Shown here: positions 9,062-17,405 of the stretch, piece by piece
Position numbering within the stretch: position 1 is the first letter of the stretch
Layout of the letters: each line of letters begins with the position of its first letter
Assembly (NCBI RefSeq): GCF_032878875.1
Contig: NZ_CP118157.1
Span: forward strand, 744,001 to 808,000
DNA: 64,000 bases
Source of the DNA: Microbacterium sp. AB
GTDB taxonomy: Bacteria > Actinomycetota > Actinomycetes > Actinomycetales > Microbacteriaceae
Direction: 5' to 3'
Made by a program: the position numbers and the translations under genes
The notes under the pieces: model-generated
Seen by the model: only the letters and a program-made list of their open reading frames with translations
Told to the model about the DNA's origin: nothing
Database searches by the model: none

Positions 9062-10360
9062 ATGACCGATCCGCTGTTCAACGCCCCCCTCGCCGAGGTC
9101 GACCCGGAGATCGCGCAGGTCCTGCAGCGCGAGCTCGATCGCCAGCGCGGGTTCCTCGAGATGATCGCCTCCGAGAACTTCGTGCCCCTCTCGGTGCTGC
9201 AGTCGCAGGGCTCGGTGCTGACGAACAAGTACGCCGAGGGCTACCCGGGCCGTCGCTACTACGGCGGCTGCGAGGAGGTCGACGTCGCCGAGGAGCTCGC
9301 CATCGCGCGCGCCAAGGCCCTGTTCGGCGCGGAGTTCGCGAACGTCCAGCCCCACTCGGGCGCGACGGCGAATGCGGCGGTGCTGCACGCGATCGCGCGT
9401 CCCGGCGACACCCTGCTCGGGCTCTCGCTCGACCACGGCGGCCACCTGACGCACGGCATGAAGATCAACTTCTCCGGCCGCCTCTACGACATCGTCGCGT
9501 ACGGCGTGGACCCCGAGACGTCGCTCGTCGACATGGACGAGGTCCGCCGCCTCGCCCTGGAGCACAGGCCGAAGGTCATCATCGCCGGCTGGTCGGCCTA
9601 CCCCCGTCAGCTCGACTTCGCCGCCTTCCGCGCGATCGCCGACGAGGTCGGCGCCTACCTGTGGGTCGACATGGCGCACTTCGCGGGGCTCGTCGCCGCG
9701 GGCGTGCACCCGAGCCCCGTGCCGCACGCGCACGTCGTCTCGTCGACCGTCCACAAGACGATCGGCGGCCCGCGCTCGGGCTTCATCCTCACCAACGACG
9801 CCGATCTCGCGAAGAAGATCAACTCCGCGGTCTTCCCGGGTCAGCAGGGCGGCCCGCTCATGCACGTGATCGCCGCCAAGGCGACCGCGTTCAAGCTCGC
9901 GGCGACCCCCGAGTTCGCGGACCGCCAGGAGCGCACCCTGCGCGGCGCCGCGATCCTCGCCGACCGCCTCTCGCAGCAGGACGTCGAGGACGCCGGCATC
10001 GCCGTGCGCTCGGGCGGCACCGACGTGCACCTCGTGCTCGTCGACCTGCGCGACGCGGCGATCAACGGCAAGGAGGCCGAGGACCTCCTGCACGACATCC
10101 GCATCACGGTCAACCGCAACGCGGTGCCGAACGACCCGCGCCCGCCGCTCGTCACGTCGGGCCTGCGCATCGGCACGCCCGCGCTCGCGACGCGCGGCTT
10201 CGGCGACGCGGAGTTCGCCGAGGTGGCCGATGTCATCGCCCTCGCGCTGCTCCCGGGCGCCGACGTCCCCGCGCTCCGCGAGCGCGTCGCGAGGCTCGCC
10301 GACGCCTTCCCGCTCTACCCCGGTGTCGAGAGCGCCGGCCAGGGCTACACGGCGGCCTGA
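9062..10360 (+). CDS. glyA: Serine hydroxymethyltransferase
   Basis: 432-residue PLP enzyme that converts serine and tetrahydrofolate to glycine and 5,10-methylene-tetrahydrofolate. It has the N-terminal substrate region [17 protein letters not shown], the [15 protein letters not shown] segment, the [14 protein letters not shown] region and the PLP lysine in [13 protein letters not shown]. The start ATG at 9062 follows CAGGAG with normal spacing. It sits behind a ZTP riboswitch and is followed on the same strand, 128 bp later, by folD. The pair supplies one-carbon units and is probably induced when formyl-folate is low. Confidence 0.97.
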   Translation: MTDPLFNAPLAEVDPEIAQVLQRELDRQRGFLEMIASENFVPLSVLQSQGSVLTNKYAEGYPGRRYYGGCEEVDVAEELAIARAKALFGAEFANVQPHSGATANAAVLHAIARPGDTLLGLSLDHGGHLTHGMKINFSGRLYDIVAYGVDPETSLVDMDEVRRLALEHRPKVIIAGWSAYPRQLDFAAFRAIADEVGAYLWVDMAHFAGLVAAGVHPSPVPHAHVVSSTVHKTIGGPRSGFILTNDADLAKKINSAVFPGQQGGPLMHVIAAKATAFKLAATPEFADRQERTLRGAAILADRLSQQDVEDAGIAVRSGGTDVHLVLVDLRDAAINGKEAEDLLHDIRITVNRNAVPNDPRPPLVTSGLRIGTPALATRGFGDAEFAEVADVIALALLPGADVPALRERVARLADAFPLYPGVESAGQGYTAA

Positions 10361-10408
10361 CCCGCGCTCAGCCCTTCCCGCCATCCTGGCCGCGAGGATC
10401 CAGCCCGG

Positions 10409-10443
10409 CCGCGAGAATGCCGGCAGCGGATGGATTCTCGCGG
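10409..10443 (+). repeat. 10-bp inverted repeat between glyA and folD
   Basis: CCGCGAGAAT at 10409-10418 pairs perfectly with ATTCTCGCGG at 10434-10443 across a 15-nt loop. There is no T-run after it, so it is not a standard terminator. It could be an attenuating or mRNA-stabilising hairpin between the two genes. Confidence 0.45.
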
Positions 10444-10488
10444 CGGATGGGCCGGACGGTTGAACGGATCTGACGGAGGACGAAGGAC

Positions 10489-11370
10489 ATGACGGCACAG
10501 ATTCTGGACGGCAAGGCCGCAGCGGCGGCGATCAAGGCGGAGCTCGCCGATCGCGTCGCCGCGCTGACGGCGAAGGGCGTCACGCCCGGGATCGCCACCG
10601 TGCTCGTGGGGGCCGACCCCGCGTCGCAGCTCTACGTGGGCATGAAGCACAAGCAGTCGCTCGCGATCGGGATGAACTCCATCCAGCGCGAGCTGCCGGC
10701 CGACGCGACGCAGGAGGACGTCGAGGCGCTCGTCGACGAGCTGAACGCCGACCCGGCCTGCCACGGCTACATCGTGCAGCTGCCGCTGCCGAAGCACATC
10801 GACACCGACGCGATCCTCGAGCGCATCGACCCCGCGAAGGACGCCGACGGCCTGCATCCGACCAACCTCGGGCGGCTCGTGCTCAACGTCAGCCAGCCGA
10901 TCCACACCCCGCTGCCCTGCACGCCCCGCGGCGTGATCGAGCTGCTCACGCGGAACGACTACGACCTGACCGGCAAGCACGTCGTCGTCGTCGGCCGCGG
11001 CGTGACGATCGGCCGCTCGATCGGGCTGCTCCTCACACGGCGCGACGTCAACGCGACCGTGACGCTCACCCACACCGGCACCGTCGGGCTCTCGCGGTAC
11101 CTCCGGCAGGCCGACGTCATCGTCGCGGCGGCGGGGGTCAAGCACCTCGTCGGGCCCGAGGACGTCAAGCCGGGCGCGGCCGTGCTCGACGTGGGCGTCA
11201 CGCGCGAGATCGACCCGGAGACGGGGAAGCGCAGGGTCTACGGCGACGTGCATCCCGATGTGGCCGAGGTGGCGGGCTTCCTCTCGCCGAACCCCGGCGG
11301 CGTGGGCCCGCTCACGGTGGCGCTGCTCATGACGAACGTCGTCGAGGCGGCGGAGCGCTCGACCTCCTGA
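10489..11370 (+). CDS. folD: Bifunctional methylene-tetrahydrofolate dehydrogenase / cyclohydrolase
   Basis: 293 residues, the normal FolD length. It oxidises 5,10-methylene-THF to methenyl-THF and hydrolyses it to 10-formyl-THF. Visible landmarks are the catalytic lysine region [12 protein letters not shown] near residue 53, the folate-site motif GYIVQLPLP near residue 95, the DGLHPTN loop, and the dinucleotide-binding segment [14 protein letters not shown]. The start ATG at 10489 follows GGAGG. It lies in the same direction as glyA, so the riboswitch upstream of glyA could control both if transcription passes the 10409-10443 hairpin. Confidence 0.96.
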   Translation: MTAQILDGKAAAAAIKAELADRVAALTAKGVTPGIATVLVGADPASQLYVGMKHKQSLAIGMNSIQRELPADATQEDVEALVDELNADPACHGYIVQLPLPKHIDTDAILERIDPAKDADGLHPTNLGRLVLNVSQPIHTPLPCTPRGVIELLTRNDYDLTGKHVVVVGRGVTIGRSIGLLLTRRDVNATVTLTHTGTVGLSRYLRQADVIVAAAGVKHLVGPEDVKPGAAVLDVGVTREIDPETGKRRVYGDVHPDVAEVAGFLSPNPGGVGPLTVALLMTNVVEAAERSTS

Positions 11371-11445
11371 CGCGGCGGCCGTGCCTGGCGGGCGTCCGGC
11401 CGACGTGCTTGGATTCGTCCGGAGGACCAGCGCGGAGGAGGCCAC

Positions 11446-12447
11446 ATGGGTGCGGAGGACGTGACGGAGCCGGGCGGCGTCGGCATCGACTGGATCCGCA
11501 GGGAGCAGCGGGCGCGGGCGCGCCTCGGCGCGGACGCGCCGGGGCTCGCGCTCGACGAGCGCCGGCGCCTCGCGAGAGCCGTCTCGGACCTGCTCGCGGA
11601 GGAGGCCGCGGCGCCCGTCGACGAGCGCGCCCGCATCCACGAGATCGCGCTGCCCGGCGTCGCGGGGGAGTCGTTCGCCCGCGTCTACGAGCCGCCGGGC
11701 ACGCCCTCCTCACCGCCGACGCAGCTGTTCCTGCACGGCGGCGGCTTCCTCTTCGGCGGCGCGCGCGAGCGCGTGAACGACGCGCTGCTCTCCGCCAGGT
11801 CGGTCGCGACCGGTCTGCGCATCGTCTCCTACGAGTACGCGCTCGCTCCCGAGCATCCGTACCCCGCCGCCCGCGACGAGGTCGTCCGCGTCTTCCGGCT
11901 GCTGCACGATCGCGCGGAGGAGCTCCGCATCGACGCGGAGCGCATCGGGATCGGAGGCATGTCGGCCGGCGGCTCCGTCGCGGCGAGCGCTGCGCTCGTC
12001 CTCGTCCGGGAAGGCGGACCCGTGCCCTTCCACGCCTCGCTCGAGGCGCCCGCCCTCTCCCTCCGGGGGATCGGCGAGCGCTCGGCGGACGACGCTCCCC
12101 ATCCCGCGATGGCCGCGCAGATCGCGGAGTACCCCGCTCTGAGCGCGGCCTATGCGCCCGGCGCCCCCGACCTCGCGTTCGTCGCGGATGCGGACACGGT
12201 CGAGGGCTTCCCTCCGACGCTGCTCGTGCTCGCCGAGTTCGACGTGCTCACCGACGGCGCCCTCGGGTTCGCGCAGCGTCTGCGCGCGCAGGGCGGACAC
12301 GTCCGCGTGCATGTGCGAGCAGGCCACGTCCACGGCTCGCCCGCCGCGACGGCGATCTCGCCCGAAGCGCGGTCGTGGCAGGACCTCGTGGCGCGTGAGC
12401 TGCGGGAGGCGTACGGGACGGAGGGCGCCGGGGCAGACGCGGGGTGA
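11446..12447 (+). CDS. Alpha/beta-hydrolase-3 family esterase (HSL-like)
   Basis: 333 residues with the hormone-sensitive-lipase-type oxyanion motif HGGGFLFGG near residue 95 and the nucleophile motif GGMSAGGS near residue 177. A late aspartate lies in LAEFDVLTDGA and a histidine in RAGHVHGSP. These are the expected catalytic triad positions of family IV esterases acting on small acyl esters, but the natural substrate is unknown. The N-terminal about 70 residues form a helical cap, as in related enzymes. A strong GGAGGAGG precedes the ATG at 11446. It is unconnected to folD except by direction, 75 bp downstream. Confidence 0.8.
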   Translation: MGAEDVTEPGGVGIDWIRREQRARARLGADAPGLALDERRRLARAVSDLLAEEAAAPVDERARIHEIALPGVAGESFARVYEPPGTPSSPPTQLFLHGGGFLFGGARERVNDALLSARSVATGLRIVSYEYALAPEHPYPAARDEVVRVFRLLHDRAEELRIDAERIGIGGMSAGGSVAASAALVLVREGGPVPFHASLEAPALSLRGIGERSADDAPHPAMAAQIAEYPALSAAYAPGAPDLAFVADADTVEGFPPTLLVLAEFDVLTDGALGFAQRLRAQGGHVRVHVRAGHVHGSPAATAISPEARSWQDLVARELREAYGTEGAGADAG

Positions 12448-12456
12448 CGCCTCCGG

Positions 12457-12900
12457 CTACGGCTGCTTCCGGCGGCTCCGCGCGCGGGTCCGGTCGTACA
12501 GGTTCGTCGCGCCGCGCTCGAAGCGGTCGTCGAGGAGGTCGTAGACGACCCAGGCCACAAGGAGGTACAGCGGGGGCAACACGTATCCCCAGAACCATCC
12601 GCGGACGGCGACATCGGAGAGCCAGACGACGAGCAGCCAGATGACCGCCTGCACGACGAACGTCGCGAGGTACTGGACCAGCTTCTCGCCGATCCTCGCC
12701 CGCTGCGCGATCGAGGACGCCGCGCCGTGGAAGATCCGCGCGAGCAGGGGCTTGAGCCAGATCGTCGCGAGGGTGAGGACGAGCGCTGCCCACCAGGCGG
12801 CCCACCCGACGGTCACGGAGCCCTCGAACCATCCGACGAGCAGCAGGACGACGACGTTGAACAGGTACAGGCAGACGAGGCGGATGAGCCACTTCTTCAT
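12457..12900 (-). CDS. Small integral membrane protein, function unknown
   Basis: 147 residues with four hydrophobic segments (roughly residues 4-22, 31-50, 75-95 and 103-125) and a basic C-terminal tail rich in Arg and Lys, which should be cytoplasmic. I recognise no catalytic motif. The ATG at 12900 starts MKKWLIRLVC. A CAGGCT box 6 nt upstream fits a leaderless transcript, although it lacks the usual first T. It ends 9 bp from the convergent esterase gene. Confidence 0.6.
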   Translation of the reverse strand: MKKWLIRLVCLYLFNVVVLLLVGWFEGSVTVGWAAWWAALVLTLATIWLKPLLARIFHGAASSIAQRARIGEKLVQYLATFVVQAVIWLLVVWLSDVAVRGWFWGYVLPPLYLLVAWVVYDLLDDRFERGATNLYDRTRARSRRKQP

Positions 12901-12922
12901 GCGCCCAGCCTGCCACGTCCGG

Positions 12923-13087
12923 TCACCGCCCGGCGAGTCTGAGCGTGCTGACGGATGCGGTCGACTCCGTCCCGAGGAACACGAGCGAGCCCGCGGCGAG
13001 CCTGAGCGCGGTGTAGGCGGGGTCGGCGACGCGGGCGCGGGGCGGATCCGCGGGCTGGGACGGCGGGGGGACGGCGATGGCGGGCAT
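12923..13087 (-). CDS. Hypothetical small protein (54 aa)
   Basis: Short frame preceded by AGGAG with good spacing to the ATG at 13087. It encodes a Pro-rich N-terminal third (MPAIAVPPPSQPADPPRARV) and a hydrophobic stretch TALRLAAGSLVFLGTE that could be a weak membrane or surface-binding helix. No family is recognised. The frame is also open further upstream to 13195, which is less likely because the ribosome-binding site marks the inner ATG. The existence of this gene rests only on the ribosome-binding site and the open frame. Confidence 0.4.
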   Translation of the reverse strand: MPAIAVPPPSQPADPPRARVADPAYTALRLAAGSLVFLGTESTASVSTLRLAGR

Positions 13088-13241
13088 GTCGGCTCCTGTC
13101 GGGTCGGTGGCGGGTGCTGTCCGTTCAGCCTCCGTGACATCGCCCCTCGTGCACATCCCGCTGAGGGATGAACCCGGGTCACCCCACGGTCTCATCCCGG
13201 ATGCCCCGGACCGTGCCCCGGACGTCGTCCCCGAGGGGCGC

Positions 13242-13979
13242 TCAGGCGCTGAAGCGCGCGAGGAAGGCCCGCGTGCGCTCCTCGCGCGGCCGGCCGAAGA
13301 ACCGGGCCGGAGGCCCCTCCTCGACCACGCGACCCCCGTCGAGGAACACGACGCGGTCGGCGACGTCGCGCGCGAACGCCATCTCGTGCGTCGCCATGAC
13401 GATCGTCGCGCCGTCGTCCGCCAGGGCGCGCACGAGCTCGAGCACCTCGCCGACGAGCTCCGGGTCGAGGGCCGAGGTGATCTCGTCGAGCAGCAGGAGC
13501 TCGGGCGCGCTCACGACCGCCCGCGCGAGCGCGACGCGCTGCTGCTGACCGCCCGACAGGCGGTCCGGATGCTCGTCGGCCTTGTCCTCGAGTCCCACGC
13601 GCGCCAGCGCGGACAGCGCCTCGGCGCCCGCGCGCGCCTTCGGCCATCCGTGCACGTGCCGCAGCGCGAGCGCGATGTTCTGCCGTGCCGTCAGATGCGG
13701 GAACAGGTTGTACTGCTGGAAGACCACCCCGATGCGGGCGCGGACGGCGTCGGCGTCGACCCGCGGGTCGCTGACGTCGAGGTCGCGCAGCCAGATCTGC
13801 CCGTCGTCGATCGGCTCGAGCAGGTTGATCGTGCGCAGCAGCGTCGACTTCCCCGACCCGCTCGCGCCGATGAGCGCCACGACCTCTCCGGGCGAGACGT
13901 CGAGGTCGACGCCTCGGAGGACCACGTCGTCGCCGAAGCTCTTCCAGACGTCGTCCACCCGCAGCACGGCCGCGCTCAT
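13242..13979 (-). CDS. Polar amino-acid ABC transporter, ATP-binding protein
   Basis: 245 residues, the usual length for a GlnQ/HisP-type ATPase. Walker A is GASGSGKST near residue 38, the Q-loop is VVFQQYNLFPHLT, the signature is LSGGQQQRVALARA, Walker B is LLLLDEITSAL, and the switch histidine is in VMATHEMAFARD. It energises import of an amino acid or similar polar solute with the adjacent permease. The ATG overlaps the end of the permease gene by four bases (ATGA), implying coupled translation. Confidence 0.92.
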   Translation of the reverse strand: MSAAVLRVDDVWKSFGDDVVLRGVDLDVSPGEVVALIGASGSGKSTLLRTINLLEPIDDGQIWLRDLDVSDPRVDADAVRARIGVVFQQYNLFPHLTARQNIALALRHVHGWPKARAGAEALSALARVGLEDKADEHPDRLSGGQQQRVALARAVVSAPELLLLDEITSALDPELVGEVLELVRALADDGATIVMATHEMAFARDVADRVVFLDGGRVVEEGPPARFFGRPREERTRAFLARFSA

Positions 13980-14836
13980 ACGACGCCCCCGATCTGCTCG
14001 CGCTCGCGCACCCGGGCCGTGTACCAGTCGGTGAGGCGGATGGTGGGGATGGCGAGGAGGACGAAGAGCAGCCCCGCCAGCACGTACGGGGTGAAGTTGA
14101 AGAAGGCCGCCGTCTGGATCTGCGCGGCGCGCACGGCGTCGACCGCTCCCAGAACGGAGACGAGGCCCACGTCCTTCTGCAGTGCGACGAGGTCGTTCAT
14201 GAGCGCGGGGGTGACCTTGCGCACGGCCTGCGGGATGACGACGAGGCGCATCGTCTTCGCATGGCTCAGCCCGAGCGAGCGGGCCGCCTGCCGCTGCGAG
14301 GGATGCACGGCGTCGATGCCCGCGCGGAACACCTCCGAGACGTAGGCCGAGTAGGTGAGGGTGAGCGCGATCGTGCCCCAGAACTCGTACGGCAGGCGCT
14401 CGGGGATGAGGTCGAGACCGGGGATCCCGAATCCGACGAGATACAGGACGATGATGAGCGGCAGCCCGCGGAAGAGGTCGGTGTAGCCCGCGGCCAGCGC
14501 CCGCAGCGGCAGCCAGACCGGGCCGCGCAGCGTGCGGACGGCGGCGAGCAGCAGCGCGAGGACGAGGACGAGCACGGCCGTCGCGGCGAGGACGCGCAGG
14601 TTCAGCAGGAAGCCGTCCCATACGCGGGGGAGCGAGGCGATCAGCACGTCGGGGTCGAAGAACGACTGCTGCACGCGTGCCCACCCCGGTGTGTTCACGA
14701 GCGCGAACCAGACGACGACCGCGAGCGCCACGGTCGAGGCGAGGCTGATGAGGACGGAGCGGATGCCCTGTCTCCGACGGTGGACGCGCCGTTCCTGCTC
14801 GACGGCGCTGACGGGGCGCGCGCCGGGCGGGATCAT
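13976..14836 (-). CDS. Polar amino-acid ABC transporter, permease
   Basis: 286-residue membrane protein of the His/Glu/Gln/Arg/opine permease family. It has an N-terminal transmembrane anchor and about five further segments. The family EAA-type loop is ARSLGLSHAKTMRLVVIPQA, preceded by SAYVSEVFRAGIDAVHPSQ, which contacts the ATPase. It starts at the ATG at 14836. A TATCCT box exactly 6 nt upstream gives this gene and the ATPase their own leaderless promoter, separate from the substrate-binding protein encoded just upstream. The exact ligand is unknown. Confidence 0.92.
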   Translation of the reverse strand: MIPPGARPVSAVEQERRVHRRRQGIRSVLISLASTVALAVVVWFALVNTPGWARVQQSFFDPDVLIASLPRVWDGFLLNLRVLAATAVLVLVLALLLAAVRTLRGPVWLPLRALAAGYTDLFRGLPLIIVLYLVGFGIPGLDLIPERLPYEFWGTIALTLTYSAYVSEVFRAGIDAVHPSQRQAARSLGLSHAKTMRLVVIPQAVRKVTPALMNDLVALQKDVGLVSVLGAVDAVRAAQIQTAAFFNFTPYVLAGLLFVLLAIPTIRLTDWYTARVREREQIGGVV

Positions 14837-14842
14837 CGTGCC

Positions 14843-14848
14843 AGGATA
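14843..14848 (-). promoter_or_regulatory. -10 box TATCCT, leaderless start of ABC permease
   Basis: On the minus strand TATCCT is followed by six bases and then the ATG at 14836. It allows the permease-ATPase pair to be transcribed independently of the binding-protein gene. Confidence 0.55.
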
Positions 14849-14882
14849 GCCGGGCCGCGGCGCCCGCCCGAGCGCTCCGCGG

Positions 14883-15737
14883 TCACTCGAGGAGCGGCGC
14901 CTCGTCCTCGCCGCCGAGCCACTCCGCCGCCAGCGCGTCGAGCGTGCCGTCCTCGCGCAGCGCGTCGACGGCGGCGGTGACGTCGTCCGTCAGCGGCGAG
15001 TCCTTGGCCAGCACGAGGCCGAAATCGTCGCCCTCGGCGCCGTCGATCTCGGGGAGCTGCCCGACGAGCACGCCGTCGGTGAGCTCGGCGCCCGAGATGT
15101 AGAACGCGGTCGGCAGATCGACGACGATCGCGTCGACCTGGCCGTTCTCGAGCGCGAGCTTGGCGTCGTCGTTCGAGTTGAACGCCTGGGCGCCCTGGGA
15201 GGGATCGATCACCCGCTCGATGGCGTCGAAGCTCGTCGTCCCCGTCTGGGCGCCGATGAGGAGGTCCTCCAGATCGGCGATCGAGGTCGCGTCGGCCGCG
15301 GGGGAATCGCCCGTGGTCACGACGACCTGCGAGGTCGTGTAATAGGGCGAGCTGAAGTCGACGTTCTCCGCGCGCTCGGGCGTGATGGAGAACTGCTGCA
15401 GATTGATGTCGAACGACTTCGGTCCCGGCGCGATGGCCTCGTCGAAGGTCGTCCGGACCCACTCGACGTCGTCGACGCCGAAGCCGAGCTCGTCGGCGAC
15501 GGCGTACGCGACGGCCGCCTCGAAGCCCTCGCCCGACGAGGGGTCGTCGTCGATCGCCCAGGGGTAGTAGGCGGGCTCTCCGGTTCCGATCGTGAGCGTG
15601 CCCTCGTTGACGTAGCCGCCGGACGAGGCCTCGTCGGCGGTCGTGTCGTCGGCGGTCGTGTCGGCCGCGCATCCGGCGAGGGCGAGGGCGGCGACGGCGG
15701 CCGCCGTCGAGGCGACGCGGGCGAGCGAACGGTTCAC
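14883..15737 (-). CDS. Polar amino-acid ABC transporter, substrate-binding lipoprotein
   Basis: 284 residues. The N-terminus is a lipoprotein signal ending in the lipobox LALAGC (Cys at residue 23), so the mature protein is anchored outside the membrane. The rest is a family-3 solute-binding protein: GTLTIGTGEPAYYPW opens lobe 1, FDINLQQFSITPERAENVDFSSPYY is the classic hinge-side segment, and GAQTGTTSFD is the second-lobe ligand loop. It starts at GTG (15737) after GGGAGG. It precedes the permease and ATPase genes on the same strand, and together they form a complete importer. Confidence 0.92.
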   Translation of the reverse strand: MNRSLARVASTAAAVAALALAGCAADTTADDTTADEASSGGYVNEGTLTIGTGEPAYYPWAIDDDPSSGEGFEAAVAYAVADELGFGVDDVEWVRTTFDEAIAPGPKSFDINLQQFSITPERAENVDFSSPYYTTSQVVVTTGDSPAADATSIADLEDLLIGAQTGTTSFDAIERVIDPSQGAQAFNSNDDAKLALENGQVDAIVVDLPTAFYISGAELTDGVLVGQLPEIDGAEGDDFGLVLAKDSPLTDDVTAAVDALREDGTLDALAAEWLGGEDEAPLLE

Positions 15738-15782
15738 GAGACCTCCCGGGGTGCGGCCCGCGCCGGGCAGGCGGGCTCCGGA

Positions 15783-16010
15783 TCATTCTCGCGCGGAGAC
15801 GCGGCCCGTGCGAGGCGCGGGTCGGTTTGTTGCGTCAAGGCCCCCGCGACGGGCCGTGGGCGGGTCGTTCCAGCCGATCTCATCGCCGATGTCCCGGATG
15901 GCCGCGAGCTGTCGGGTGCTGTAGGCGACGCCGAGCTGGTTCGGGATCGCGATGAGCACGGTGTCGGCCGCGGCGAGGGCGACGTCGGCGCGGAGCTGCG
16001 CGACGAGCTC
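15783..16010 (-). pseudogene. Remnant of a luciferase-like (LLM-class) flavin monooxygenase, 5' part missing
   Basis: Reading leftward from 16010, the frame gives ELVAQLRADVALAAADTV, then LIAIPNQLGVAYSTRQLAAI and RDIGDEIGW. This resembles the C-terminal end of LLM-class FMN-dependent oxidoreductases. Nothing before it belongs to that family, because the sequence switches at about 16011 to a MarR remnant on the other strand. The piece therefore lacks its start, flavin site and most of its barrel. Family assignment rests on this short C-terminal signature and is moderate. About 28 uncharacteristic residues follow the usual end before the stop. Confidence 0.55.
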
Positions 16011-16283
16011 AGCACGCTGACCGCCGGCTCGTTCTCCCGCCTGTCCCACACGGTCGCGAGGCTTCAGGAACGCGAGCTCGTCACCCGCGAGCGACGAGGT
16101 GCGAATCGATACGTGTCGCCCACCCGCACGGGCCGCACGGCCTTCCTCGCCGCGGCCTCCGGACACATGGAGCAGATCCGCCGCGCCGTCCTCGATCACG
16201 TCGACCCCGAGAAGATCGGGGAGCTCGGGGACATCCTGCGCCCGATCGCCGAGGGACTCCGCGCCGGGCTGTCCCGGGGGTGA
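16011..16283 (+). pseudogene. Remnant of a MarR-family regulator, 5' part missing
   Basis: The frame ending at the TGA at 16281-16283 encodes the second half of a MarR winged helix: AGSFSRLSHTVARLQEREL (recognition helix and start of wing), TRERRGANRYVSPTRTGRTA (wing), then the C-terminal dimer helix ending LRPIAEGLRAGLSRG. The N-terminal dimer helices, first DNA-binding helix and start codon are absent. It directly abuts the LLM-monooxygenase remnant in head-to-head orientation. Confidence 0.65.
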
Positions 16284-16300
16284 GGGCCGCCACCGTGTGC

Positions 16301-16306
16301 TACCGT
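16301..16306 (+). promoter_or_regulatory. -10 box TACCGT for the cys leader
   Basis: TACCGT ends 6 nt before the GTG of the leader peptide at 16313, so the mRNA should start directly on that GTG. Confidence 0.6.
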
Positions 16307-16312
16307 GGCCGC

Positions 16313-16339
16313 GTGCAGATCTGTCGTTGTCGTCACTGA
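16313..16339 (+). CDS. Predicted Cys/Arg leader peptide (8 codons) ahead of the transsulfuration genes
   Basis: The mini-frame GTG CAG ATC TGT CGT TGT CGT CAC TGA encodes MQICRCRH, with two Cys and two Arg codons in eight. It begins exactly where a transcript from the TACCGT -10 should start, so translation would be leaderless. It lies 73 bp upstream of the cystathionine beta-synthase-like gene. Leaderless short frames rich in Cys codons that act as cysteine-responsive attenuators are known in mycobacteria, and this has the same placement and composition. A possible downstream hairpin pairs CCGCG with CGCGG at about 16378-16393. Function is inferred from position and codon content only. Confidence 0.6.
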   Translation: MQICRCRH

Positions 16340-16412
16340 GCGCTTCCCGCGCCGCCTTCGACGACCCCTGCCAGATCCCGCGTCCTCTCGCGGCCTCCCT
16401 TGAGGAAACCTC

Positions 16413-17405
16413 GTGCGCTACGCCCAGAGCGTGTCCGACCTCGTCGGCAACACCCCCCTCGTCCGTCTCGCCCGCGTCACCGACGGCATCCGCGCCACGG
16501 TCCTCGCGAAGGTCGAGTACTTCAACCCCGGCGGGTCCTCGAAGGACCGCATCGCCGCCAACATCATCGACGCCGCCGAGCGGTCCGGGGACCTGAGGCC
16601 GGGCGGCACGATCGTCGAGCCGACGAGCGGCAACACGGGTGTCGGCCTCGCGCTCGTCGCGCTCCAGCGCGGCTATCGCTGCGTCTTCGTCGTGCCCGAC
16701 AAGTTCGCGGGCCCGAAGGCCGACGTGCTGCGTGCATACGGCGCCGAGGTCGTCGTGACCGACACGAACGTCCCGCCCGACGATCCGCGGTCGTACTACA
16801 GCGTGTCCGACCGTCTCGCGAGCGAGATCCCCGGCGCCTTCAAGCCGAACCAGTTCGCCAACCAGAACGGGCCGCGAGCGCACTTCGAGACGACCGGGCC
16901 GGAGATCTGGCGCGACACCGACGGGCGCGTGACGCACTTCGTCGCCGGGATCGGCACGGGCGGCACGATCAGCGGCGCCGGCCGCTTCCTCAAGGAGACG
17001 TCGGGCGGCGAGGTCGTCGTGGTCGGCGCCGATCCGGAGGGGTCCATCTACTCCGGCGGCGACCTCCACGGCTACGACGTCGAGGGCGTCGGCGAGGACT
17101 TCCTCCCCGACACCTTCGACTCCTCCGTCGTGGACGCGTACGAGCGGATCTCCGACACGGAGTCCTTCGCGATGACGCGCCGGCTCGCCCGCGAGGAAGG
17201 ACTGCTCGTCGGCGGCTCGAGCGGGATGGCCGTCGTCGCCGCCCTCCGCGTCGCCCGCGACCTCCCGGAGGACGCCGTCCTCGTCGTCCTCCTGCCCGAT
17301 CACGGGCGCGGATACCTCGCGAAGGTGTTCGACGACGAGTGGATGACCGCGCGCGGCTACGACACGACCGACACGACCCCTTCGACTCCGAGGAGCCACG
17401 CATGA
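16413..17405 (+). CDS. Cystathionine beta-synthase-like PLP enzyme without CBS domains
   Basis: 330-residue fold-type II PLP enzyme. The PLP lysine is in NPGGSSKDRIA near residue 42, the substrate loop is PTSGNTGVGLAL, and the phosphate-binding loop is GIGTGGTISGAG. PNQFANQNGPRAHFETTGPE is typical of the cystathionine beta-synthase and O-phosphoserine/O-acetylserine sulfhydrylase branch. Actinobacterial cystathionine beta-synthases usually add about 130 residues of regulatory CBS domains, which are absent here, so a cysteine synthase is the alternative. The start is GTG at 16413 after GAGGA. The stop overlaps the next ATG as ATGA. Together with the next enzyme it fits homocysteine-to-cysteine transsulfuration, downstream of a Cys/Arg leader. 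Confidence 0.8.
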   Translation: MRYAQSVSDLVGNTPLVRLARVTDGIRATVLAKVEYFNPGGSSKDRIAANIIDAAERSGDLRPGGTIVEPTSGNTGVGLALVALQRGYRCVFVVPDKFAGPKADVLRAYGAEVVVTDTNVPPDDPRSYYSVSDRLASEIPGAFKPNQFANQNGPRAHFETTGPEIWRDTDGRVTHFVAGIGTGGTISGAGRFLKETSGGEVVVVGADPEGSIYSGGDLHGYDVEGVGEDFLPDTFDSSVVDAYERISDTESFAMTRRLAREEGLLVGGSSGMAVVAALRVARDLPEDAVLVVLLPDHGRGYLAKVFDDEWMTARGYDTTDTTPSTPRSHA

